DNA from: Betaproteobacteria bacterium SG8_40
GTDB lineage: Bacteria; Pseudomonadota; Gammaproteobacteria; Burkholderiales; Eutrophovitaceae
Length of the DNA stretch: 14,079 nucleotides
Reading direction: 5' to 3'
Assembly: GCA_001304425.1 (NCBI GenBank)
Contig: LJTS01000025.1
Coordinates: forward strand, 1-14,079
The notes beneath the pieces were generated by a model. The model was not told where the DNA came from and made no database searches. It worked only from the letters and a program-made list of their open reading frames with translations. The position numbers and the translations under genes were made by a program. Positions 6,803-13,283 of this stretch are shown here, in pieces (within the stretch, counting starts at the first letter, position 1; every line of letters begins with the position of its first letter).

Positions 6803-7870
6803 TCATTCGAGAAGAAAGTCCCGTATCGTAGCGTTGAGGAAATCACTGTCCTTGGCACGCGTGGCCGTCGCGGCCTGATGGCCTTGCACTGATGGAATTT
6901 CCACCAGGCGCGCACTGCCAATGCGCTGCGCCGCCTCGTGTGCCGACTCCACCGGGTTGAACAGGTCAAGCGGTGGCGCCGCAATCAACACCGGCACTTC
7001 GATCGCGGCAAGGGCATCGCTCGCCGCACCCGGCGTCGCATTCACATCATGCGCTTCGTAAGCCCAGGACTGATACAAATAATCGTGCGCATCGAACCCG
7101 CCCGCCTCGTTGCGTTCGGTCAACTGCGCCAGCCAGCGTTGCGCGCTGCCGGCGTCGGCCGCGAACTCCTGTACCGCCGCGGGCGTACGCGCCAGCAATG
7201 CCGTCATCAGCGCCGTGTATGCCGCCCAGCCGCGCACCGGTCTCGAACCGAAGCCGGTTTCGCTCCATTGCGGGTCGGCAGTCAGGCAGCGGCGCGCAGT
7301 TTCCACTACGAGCGCCGCCCAGGGATGCGTTTTCGCCATTGGCGTCATCGCGATGATGCGCCGGGCCAGGCCGGGGTAACTGACGGCCCACTGCAGGGCC
7401 TGCATGCCGCCCATCGATGCCCCGACGACGGCATGCATGGCACGCACATCCAGCACTTCGGCCAGCAGCCGGTATTGCGCCTGCACCATGTCGCGAATGC
7501 CGAATCGCGGGAAGCGCATCTTTGGCTGCGCCACGCTGTTGGACGGCGAAGTCGTCAAACCGTTTCCGATCGGGTCGGCGCAAACAATGAAGAAACGGTC
7601 GGTATCGAGCGCGTTGCCGGGACCGATGAGAAAATCGAGCCGGTGATGATTGCCGGTGAGGGAAATACACACCAATACGAGATTGCTTCGATCCGCGTTC
7701 AGTGTCCCGTGCGTGACATAGGACTGGCGATAGTCACGGATGACCTCGCCACTTTCCAGCCGCAGATCTCCCAACTCGGCGATCTGGTGCGGGCGATCGA
7801 TCCATCCGTCCTGCATCGGCGGGTGCGTGTATTTTCTATCGGCGCTCATTGCCATATTATTTTTTACCAC
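6803..7870 (-). CDS. MetX-like alpha/beta hydrolase (homoserine O-acetyltransferase superfamily)
   Basis: An alpha/beta hydrolase of about 350 residues with the layout of homoserine O-acetyltransferases. Counting from the GTG at 7870, it has IGPGNALDTDRFF near 82-94, the nucleophile elbow GASMGGMQALQWA with Ser152, Asp302 in LDLFNP, and His331 in QGHQA. The family's usual motif after the DTDRYF strand (a GSTGP-like stretch) is replaced by GNGLTTSPS, and the gene sits in a catabolic cluster rather than with methionine genes. A non-biosynthetic acyltransferase or esterase is therefore more likely than MetX proper. The start is unsure: GTG 7870, ATG 7855 or ATG 7849 are all in frame and none has a strong ribosome binding site. 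ATG 7855 lies one base after the stop of a small upstream ORF, which would suit translational coupling. Confidence 0.8.
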   Translation of the reverse strand: MVKNNMAMSADRKYTHPPMQDGWIDRPHQIAELGDLRLESGEVIRDYRQSYVTHGTLNADRSNLVLVCISLTGNHHRLDFLIGPGNALDTDRFFIVCADPIGNGLTTSPSNSVAQPKMRFPRFGIRDMVQAQYRLLAEVLDVRAMHAVVGASMGGMQALQWAVSYPGLARRIIAMTPMAKTHPWAALVVETARRCLTADPQWSETGFGSRPVRGWAAYTALMTALLARTPAAVQEFAADAGSAQRWLAQLTERNEAGGFDAHDYLYQSWAYEAHDVNATPGAASDALAAIEVPVLIAAPPLDLFNPVESAHEAAQRIGSARLVEIPSVQGHQAATATRAKDSDFLNATIRDFLLE

Positions 7871-7949
7871 AAAGGCCCTGCTCGATGAGGGCCGATGTCA
7901 GGAAAACCGCGTCGGCATGATCAAGCCTGTCGTCGAGCGGGGCGTTCAT
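7857..7949 (-). CDS. Possible small ORF (30 residues) ahead of the MetX-like gene, maybe the tail of a frameshifted gene
   Basis: On the minus strand the frame MNAPLDDRLDHADAVFLTSA and onward ends in LIEQGLCGKK and a TAA at 7857-7859. The TAA is one base before a possible ATG of the hydrolase. The open frame continues upstream to 8024 with high GC at third positions and an ordinary amino-acid mix (about 55 codons), but without an ATG, GTG or TTG. An ATG at 8026-8028 sits one base out of frame: skipping one A of ATGAAACAAG would give a continuous 56-residue protein. I do not recognise the product. It could be a real small protein, a decayed gene or a chance frame. Confidence 0.3.
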   Translation of the reverse strand: MNAPLDDRLDHADAVFLTSALIEQGLCGKK

Positions 7950-8064
7950 GACGAATGCGCGGCACCTGGCCAGTTCTGACCGTTCCCGGAACAGCGTGTT
8001 CGCATGCCGCTCGGCCGTCTTGTTTCATTACCCTTACGCCTGAAGCATCGCCGTGCTGTTGTTT

Positions 8065-9216
8065 TCACCGCGCTTGCGGTTCGCCGCGCCGTCCAGCCGG
8101 CGCCGGAGGCGGGTCATCGAACATGATCACGGTACGTATGCCCTCCCCCCGTGCCAGCATCGCAAAACCATCGTTGATCTCATCCAGCCGGATGCGGCGC
8201 GTAATCAGCTCGTCCAGTTTCAGTTGGCCCTTCAGGTATTCGTCAACGAGCCAGGGGAAGTCGCGCATCGGCCTTGCGTTACCGTAACTGGAACGCACCA
8301 TTTGGCGTTCTCCCATCAACGATCCCCATCGAAAGCTCACTTCGGTGTCGGTGTTCACCTTTCCCAACCAGATCACGCTGCCGCCGGGGCGCACCATCTC
8401 GACAGCGGTTCTGAAAACCCGCGCGGCGCCGGCCGATTCGAGCACATAGTCCGCGCCCCTGCCGTGCGTGAGCTGCAGGACCGCGTCCACCGCGTCGCAC
8501 TCTTCCGCATCGACACAGTGCGTCGCTCCGAAAACACGCGCTCTCTGCAATTTTTCTTCGCCGAGATCAACCGCGATAATGGTCGAAGCGCCTGCCAGGC
8601 GCGCCCCCTGTACCGCATTCAGCCCGACCGCACCGCAGCCGACGACGGCGACGCTCGAACCCGGCTCCACTTCGGCCTTTCGAATGACGCCGCCGACTCC
8701 GGTCATGACACCGCAGCCGATGATGCAGGCACGGTCGAACGGCATCTGCTTCGCAATCGGTACCGCGCCCGACTCGGGCACCACGGTGTATTCGGCGTGC
8801 GTCGAGGTGACGGAATAATGAAAAATCTCGTCGCCGTTGCGCCGCATGCGTGACGTGCCGTCGAGAAGATGACCTTGCGGTTGATGATGCCTGAACGGCT
8901 CACACAGGATAGGAAGATCGCGGTCACAGTAAAAACAGTGTCCGCAATGCGGATTCCAGGACAGCAGAACGTGGTCGCCCGGGCGCACCCGTGTCACGCC
9001 GGCACCGACTTCCTCCACCACACCGGCACCCTCATGCCCGAGAACGATAGGCAGCGGATACGCGAGCGACCCCTGGATGACTTCGAGATCCGTGTGACAC
9101 AGCCCGCTTGCCTTTACGCGCACCAGCACATCGCCAGCCTGCAGCGGTTGCATCTCCAGTTCCTCGATCTCCAGTTGCTCGCCCACTGCGTTCAGAACCG
9201 CCGCCTTGAATCGCAC
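8065..9216 (-). CDS. Zinc-dependent alcohol dehydrogenase (MDR superfamily, class III-like)
   Basis: A 383-residue medium-chain zinc alcohol dehydrogenase. Catalytic zinc ligands are Cys40 (GLCHTD), His61 with Glu62 (GHEGAG) and Cys168 (IIGCGV). The structural zinc lobe is complete: Cys91, Cys94, Cys97 and Cys105. The Rossmann motif GCGAVG is at 193-198 and Asp217 ends the next strand, which favours NAD over NADP. This is the family of aryl-alcohol, glutathione-dependent formaldehyde and mycothiol-dependent dehydrogenases; the actual substrate is open. The open frame extends to 9381, but those extra 55 residues lack homology and would overlap dctM. The GTG at 9216 has GGAGAG at 9225-9230, eight bases upstream, and starts at the family's usual place. 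It follows dctM by 74 bp in the same direction, so it probably oxidises the imported compound or a product of it. Confidence 0.92.
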   Translation of the reverse strand: MRFKAAVLNAVGEQLEIEELEMQPLQAGDVLVRVKASGLCHTDLEVIQGSLAYPLPIVLGHEGAGVVEEVGAGVTRVRPGDHVLLSWNPHCGHCFYCDRDLPILCEPFRHHQPQGHLLDGTSRMRRNGDEIFHYSVTSTHAEYTVVPESGAVPIAKQMPFDRACIIGCGVMTGVGGVIRKAEVEPGSSVAVVGCGAVGLNAVQGARLAGASTIIAVDLGEEKLQRARVFGATHCVDAEECDAVDAVLQLTHGRGADYVLESAGAARVFRTAVEMVRPGGSVIWLGKVNTDTEVSFRWGSLMGERQMVRSSYGNARPMRDFPWLVDEYLKGQLKLDELITRRIRLDEINDGFAMLARGEGIRTVIMFDDPPPAPAGRRGEPQAR

Positions 9217-9290
9217 CTTATCTACTCTCCGGAAATGTCCGCTGATCCACTCGCGAGCGTGCGCGGCGCCAATACGCGGTCCGCGCCGCG

Positions 9291-10604
9291 TCAGCCACCG
9301 AGTCGCGGCAACCACAACGCGACCTGGGGAAAAAGAACAACCATCGACAGGACGCTCGCCTGCAGGATCAGGAACGGCCACATGGCCGAAAAAATGTCAT
9401 TCAGGGAAACTTCCGGGGGCGCGACGCCCTTGAGGTAGAAAGCCGCCGGCCCGAAAGGCGGTGTCAGATACGACAGCTGCATATTCAGACAGAAAAGCAC
9501 GCCGAACCATACCGGGTCGTAACCAAGATCCCTCGCAATAGGCACGAATATCGGCATGGTCAACAAACAGATTCCGACCCAGTCCATGATGCATCCGAGC
9601 GCGAACAGGATCGCCATCATCAGGAATATGATGCCAAGCGCCGGCAGGTCGAGGCCGGCGAAGAGTTCCCGAATGAACGTCGGGCCGCCGGCCAGGTTGT
9701 AGACGCCGATCATCGCGGTCGCACCGAACGACAGCCACAACAGCATGCCGCAGGTCTGCATCGTCTGCCGGATCGAATCGCGAACAATGGCCCAGCTCAG
9801 TTCGCGACGCACCGCCGATGCGATGAGCGTTCCCACTACACCCATCGCTGCCGCCTCCGTGACTGAGGCAATACCGAAATAGATGGTGCCGAGCACGGCG
9901 GAGATAACCAGCAAGGGCAGCGCAAGGCCCCTGAGCAGTGCAAGCTTGGCGAGCGTGCCGATGTTTCGCTCTTCAGCCGGGGCTACCGGTCCGAGCTTCG
10001 GGTTCAGTTGACATCGCACGAAGATGTAGGACATGTAGACCACGGAAAGCATCAGCGCCGGCACGATGTTGGCGATAAACAGATCGCCGATCGAAACATT
10101 GACGGTCAGGCCGTAGATAATCAACACGATCGACGGCGGGATCATCGTGCCGAGGGAGCCGCCGGCGCAGATCGTTCCGATCGCCAGCTTCTTGTCGTAA
10201 CCGAGCCGCAGCATCTGGGGCAACGCAAGCAAACCCAGCAACACGATCTCACCGCCAATGATGCCCGTCATCGCGCCCATGATGGTCGCCACGACCATGG
10301 TCTGTATGGCGAGGCCGCCGGGAAGCCCGCCGGCCCACACCCGCATGGCACTGAACAGATCCTTGGCGACGCCGCAGCGCTCCATGATCGAGGCCATCAG
10401 AATGAACATTGGCACAGCGACCAGTGCATACTCGTTCATGAACGTATAGATGCGGCTGGCAATCAGGGGCAGGCCGGCGGGACCGTAAAGCCCAAGAGTG
10501 AATACGACACCGATGAGGCCGGTTACGAATGCCAGCGGCAGCCCAAGCAGAAGCAGCAGGATCATCCCGCCAAACATCAGTATCGTGATCCACTCGATGC
10601 TCAT
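9291..10604 (-). CDS. dctM: TRAP transporter large permease subunit
   Basis: A 437-residue integral membrane protein with about twelve hydrophobic segments and the normal length of DctM. Hallmarks visible are the opening GLPLAFVTGLIG, the loop GGLPGGLAIQTMVVATIMGAMTGI, the conserved GGSLGTMIPPSIVLIIYG segment, and near the C-terminus a NMQLSYLTPPFGPAAFYLKG stretch. With DctQ it forms the inner-membrane unit that uses a sodium gradient to import the ligand delivered by DctP. Its ATG overlaps the dctQ stop by four bases (ATGA), a sign of translational coupling. The zinc alcohol dehydrogenase follows 74 bp downstream. Confidence 0.95.
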   Translation of the reverse strand: MSIEWITILMFGGMILLLLLGLPLAFVTGLIGVVFTLGLYGPAGLPLIASRIYTFMNEYALVAVPMFILMASIMERCGVAKDLFSAMRVWAGGLPGGLAIQTMVVATIMGAMTGIIGGEIVLLGLLALPQMLRLGYDKKLAIGTICAGGSLGTMIPPSIVLIIYGLTVNVSIGDLFIANIVPALMLSVVYMSYIFVRCQLNPKLGPVAPAEERNIGTLAKLALLRGLALPLLVISAVLGTIYFGIASVTEAAAMGVVGTLIASAVRRELSWAIVRDSIRQTMQTCGMLLWLSFGATAMIGVYNLAGGPTFIRELFAGLDLPALGIIFLMMAILFALGCIMDWVGICLLTMPIFVPIARDLGYDPVWFGVLFCLNMQLSYLTPPFGPAAFYLKGVAPPEVSLNDIFSAMWPFLILQASVLSMVVLFPQVALWLPRLGG

Positions 10605-11113
10605 CTGCCCGGATCCGCAACCATTCGCCTGGCGATGCGCCGCGCGTCTTCAATGACATGCATCGCGGTTTGTGCGGTCATGATCGCCGCGCAAACCGCA
10701 AACAGCGTTTTAAGATAGGCCGGGATCGGCCAATTCAACGCGGTACCAGTGGTCTCGCCATATTGCAGAGCCTGCCAGCCCTGCAGCGTGGTCGCGTAGG
10801 TAAGGAACACGAGGAACGCCAGCGTCAGCAACGAACACAACAACCGCGCCCAGACCTGCAAGCCCGGCGGCATCTTGTCATAGGCGTAACTGATGGTGAT
10901 GTGGCTCCGCGTCGCCTGCACGTAAGGGCCGCCGATGACAAAGCAGGTCGCCGCGAATGCGATCGACAATTCGTGCACCCACACGGTCGGTTGGCCGATC
11001 GCATAACGCATCAGCACTTCAAACGCGCTGATGGCGACGATGCAAAGAAACAGGTAACTCGCCACGTTGCCGGCAGCATGAACGGCCCGCGTGACGGTGG
11101 TGTGCTCGGTCAT
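10601..11113 (-). CDS. dctQ: TRAP transporter small permease subunit
   Basis: A 170-residue membrane protein with four hydrophobic segments, the usual size and topology of DctQ. The typical EVLMRYAIGQPTVWVHELS stretch is present (the family's ExxxRYxxxxxxxWxxExx pattern, about residues 31-50), followed by ATRSHITISY (the family's R..HI.I). It pairs with DctM in the inner membrane. The stop overlaps the dctM start by four bases, and dctP ends 32 bp downstream of... more precisely, dctP precedes it with a 32-bp gap, giving the order dctP-dctQ-dctM. The upstream ribosome binding site is weak, so translation may depend on coupling or read-through from dctP. Confidence 0.92.
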   Translation of the reverse strand: MTEHTTVTRAVHAAGNVASYLFLCIVAISAFEVLMRYAIGQPTVWVHELSIAFAATCFVIGGPYVQATRSHITISYAYDKMPPGLQVWARLLCSLLTLAFLVFLTYATTLQGWQALQYGETTGTALNWPIPAYLKTLFAVCAAIMTAQTAMHVIEDARRIARRMVADPGR

Positions 11114-11145
11114 GCGCTTTCAGTTTGCCGGCATGTCGCCGGCGC

Positions 11146-12186
11146 TCAGTCCAGCAAATCGAGTTGTTTCAGGAATGCGACCTGCGAATCGTAGACGCGC
11201 CGCGCCATCGGACTCTGCGCCGCATACTTTTCCCATACGCCGCGAGCCAGTTCGCGGAACTTGCGCCGTTCTTCAGTTGGAAGATCGATGGCCTCGAACC
11301 CCAGTTCGCCCGCCCTTGCCAGCACCGCTTCGTCGGCAGCCCTGTTGCGCTCGACCATTTCAGTGGCGAAGGTGGCTACCTCGGCCTCCACGAGCGTCTT
11401 CAGATCATCTGGCAGCGCATTCCACTGCGTCATGTTGACCGCGAAATCGGCCATCGGCATTGAGTGGTAACCCGGGTACATGGGATACGGGGCAAGCTTG
11501 TGGTAGCCCAGATCCTCATTCATTGACAACGTTCCCCAGTCACTGGCATCCACCACGCCGCGCTCGAGCGCCGTGTAGACTTCACTGCCCGGAAGATTGA
11601 CCGGGGCCGCCCCGAGCAACAGGAAGATATCCTGGCCAATGCCCTGCGGCGCGCGAAGTTTTACACCCTGAAGGTCTGACAGTTTGCGAATCGGCTTTTT
11701 CGATACCAGGCTCTCCGCGCCGTACCAGACACCGCCAACAAAGTACGCGTTGTATTTCGCATAGAGTTCTCGCGCCAGATCCAGGCCTCCGCCTGTTTCC
11801 ATCCATTGACGCATCTGCGCCGGAGTTTCGAATCCACCCTGCGGATCGCTTAGCAGCGCGAATGCTGCGTCCTTGCCGGTGAAATAAGCAGGGCCGCTGT
11901 GCTGCGCTTGCAGTATGCCGGCACCAACCGCGTCGAGGCTCTCAGTGGACGAGACAATCGAATTTACGGCCAGCGCCTCGATAGTCAACCTGCCGCCGGA
12001 ACGCTCGGTGACACGCCGCGCGAACTCTTCGAATATCTGATGCGGCAGCGTGCCTGCCTGCCACAGGGACTGGGCCTTCCACACGATGGACGCATCGCCG
12101 CCTTCCCCGCCCTGCTGTTCATCCTGGCCGCATCCCGGCAGCCCGATCACGGCCGCCGATAGCAGCGCCACCCACATCCTCTTCAT
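11146..12186 (-). CDS. dctP: TRAP transporter substrate-binding lipoprotein, alpha-keto-acid-type
   Basis: A 346-residue DctP-type binding protein. I chose ATG 12186, with GGGGGAG just upstream, over the longer frame to 12294. The chosen start gives a proper signal peptide (MKRMWVALLSAAVIGLPGC). It ends in a lipobox-like LPGC, so Cys19 may be lipidated and the protein tethered to a membrane rather than free in the periplasm. Pro before Gly-Cys is unusual, so lipidation is likely but not sure. The ligand-clamping Arg of the family fits Arg178 (VKLRAPQG). The VVDASDWG...LGYHKLAPYPMYPGYH region resembles TakP-like proteins that bind alpha-keto acids or lactate, where the conserved pair is Glu-Trp (here Asp216-Trp217). 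Ligand: a small monocarboxylate or keto acid, by inference. Confidence 0.9.
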   Translation of the reverse strand: MKRMWVALLSAAVIGLPGCGQDEQQGGEGGDASIVWKAQSLWQAGTLPHQIFEEFARRVTERSGGRLTIEALAVNSIVSSTESLDAVGAGILQAQHSGPAYFTGKDAAFALLSDPQGGFETPAQMRQWMETGGGLDLARELYAKYNAYFVGGVWYGAESLVSKKPIRKLSDLQGVKLRAPQGIGQDIFLLLGAAPVNLPGSEVYTALERGVVDASDWGTLSMNEDLGYHKLAPYPMYPGYHSMPMADFAVNMTQWNALPDDLKTLVEAEVATFATEMVERNRAADEAVLARAGELGFEAIDLPTEERRKFRELARGVWEKYAAQSPMARRVYDSQVAFLKQLDLLD

Positions 12187-12243
12187 CTTCACTCCCCCAT
12201 GGTTTCGACCCTTGCCATCCTGTCTGGCGAAGTGCCGTCCCGT

Positions 12244-12284
12244 CCCCGTCACGCGCGGGGCTGTTGTTGTTTGTGCCCCGTCAC
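12244..12284 (-). promoter_or_regulatory. Possible regulatory leader of dctP: mutually exclusive hairpins around an AACAACAA loop
   Basis: In the dctP leader RNA, CGGGGC (12280-12275) can pair with GCCCCG (12261-12256), exposing a 13-nt A/C-rich loop containing AACAACAA (12264-12271). Alternatively the CCCCG of the same arm can pair with a downstream CGGGG (12248-12244). The two outer arms are direct repeats, each reading GTGACGGGG on the minus strand. Sharing one arm between two stems is how leader switches work. The structures are small, the start codon is about 58 nt farther on, and chance cannot be excluded. Confidence 0.3.
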
Positions 12285-12341
12285 CGGAGCGCATTGTCGC
12301 GGCCGGCAGGCAACGCCGGCTGATTCGTTCCGACCGTGACG

Positions 12342-13208
12342 TTACCGCGGACCAGTGCGATCCGTGCCACGGTACAAGATTTGAAACGACTCCTCTGCAA
12401 TCTTCGCATGCAGCGCCATTTCTTCCTCTCCGAAATCAACTTTTGGCGCCGGTTCAAGCACAAAATTGTGATGCGTGTCCTCGCCTCGCACCAGAGTTGC
12501 GTAATCCCGCGCGCCCGATATCTGGCTCACATAGGTGGGAACGTAACGGATCGCCAGGCCGATGCGGCGGGTGCCAGTGGCGTTTGCGTTCGACGCGTGA
12601 ACGGTACGCACATGATGCAGTGACATCTCACCGGGCTTCAGCGGCACATCAACCGTCTTGCTTTCGTCAACGTCGATCTGCACTTCCTGCCCACGTGTCA
12701 GAAGATTGTGTTCGGCAAAAGTGTCGACGTGCGGCAACTGATCCAGAAGGTGGCTGCCCGGCAACATGCGCATTGCACCGTTTTCCGGCGTCACATCCGA
12801 CAGCGCAATCCAGGCAGTCGTCACGTCCGGGTGCGACAGGCCCCAGTATGTGGAGTCCTGATGCCATGAAATAAACGCGTCGTCGTGCGGATCCTTGATG
12901 AAGAAGTTGGTACCCCACGCCAGAATGTTGGGCCCGAGAATATCTTCGACCACGTCAAGTATTCTCGCATCGCGAATCAGTTCGTTAATCCATGTGAATA
13001 CCAGGTGCGGCTTGTTACGCAAAGCGGTTTTCATGATGGGCTGGTGTCCGGCTTCGAAGGCTTCCAGCTTGCTGCGGTACCCGGCTGCGTCCGATTCGGA
13101 CATCACGCGAACCGGAAAATAGTAGCCGTCACGCTCATATGCAGCCACCGCGGCCGCATCGAGACGCTTCAAGGAACGGGTTGTTGACTTTAACTGCGCG
13201 CTTTCCAT
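12342..13208 (-). CDS. Phytanoyl-CoA dioxygenase (PhyH) family protein
   Basis: A 288-residue non-haem Fe(II)/2-oxoglutarate-dependent dioxygenase of the PhyH family. The iron facial triad is His116 and Asp118 in SWHQDSTYW plus His204 in RTVHASNAN. The 2-oxoglutarate-binding arginine is Arg215 or Arg221 in RRIGLAIRYVP. The GAMRMLPGSH segment (145-153) before the distal His is typical. Family members hydroxylate an unactivated carbon at the cost of 2-oxoglutarate and O2; the bacterial substrates range from ectoine to small-molecule acids and phosphonates. EctD is not indicated, since no ectoine genes are near. The ATG has an AGGAG site six bases upstream. It is transcribed toward dctP, 155 bp away, which suggests that the imported compound or a relative is hydroxylated. 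Substrate unknown. Confidence 0.9.
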   Translation of the reverse strand: MESAQLKSTTRSLKRLDAAAVAAYERDGYYFPVRVMSESDAAGYRSKLEAFEAGHQPIMKTALRNKPHLVFTWINELIRDARILDVVEDILGPNILAWGTNFFIKDPHDDAFISWHQDSTYWGLSHPDVTTAWIALSDVTPENGAMRMLPGSHLLDQLPHVDTFAEHNLLTRGQEVQIDVDESKTVDVPLKPGEMSLHHVRTVHASNANATGTRRIGLAIRYVPTYVSQISGARDYATLVRGEDTHHNFVLEPAPKVDFGEEEMALHAKIAEESFQILYRGTDRTGPR

Positions 13209-13228
13209 TGGTTACTCCTGACAACCGG

Positions 13229-13262
13229 TCAAAACAACCGCGGGAACCGATCGGCTCCCGCG
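13229..13262 (-). terminator. Terminator-like hairpin between the SMP-30-like and PhyH genes
   Basis: On the minus strand a near-perfect 24-nt palindrome (13239-13262) would fold into a strong stem: CGCGGGA with TCCCGCG, then one G-U pair and a CCGATCGG centre. GTTGTTTT (13238-13231) follows directly, as in a rho-independent terminator. It comes after the SMP-30-like gene, but ends only about 25 bp before the PhyH start, leaving no room for a promoter. It could be a partial terminator, an attenuator or a stabilising stem between operon genes. Confidence 0.5.
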
Positions 13263-13283
13263 TCTCTGCACATGCAAGAAAAT

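Noticed and set aside
6938..7888. Plus-strand ORF of 316 residues opposite the MetX-like gene
   Set aside because: Antisense shadow of a gene with a full catalytic triad; composition dominated by Arg and His.
8053..8853. Plus-strand ORF of 266 residues opposite the alcohol dehydrogenase
   Set aside because: Antisense shadow; the minus strand holds all zinc ligands of a real enzyme.
9217..9381. N-terminal extension of the alcohol dehydrogenase frame to 9381
   Set aside because: The added residues overlap dctM and have no homology to the family; the GTG at 9216 has the ribosome binding site.
12302..12320. GCCGGC repeats after the PhyH gene that could form a 6-bp hairpin
   Set aside because: GCCGGC is self-complementary and common in GC-rich DNA, and no T-tract follows, so it is not a supported terminator.
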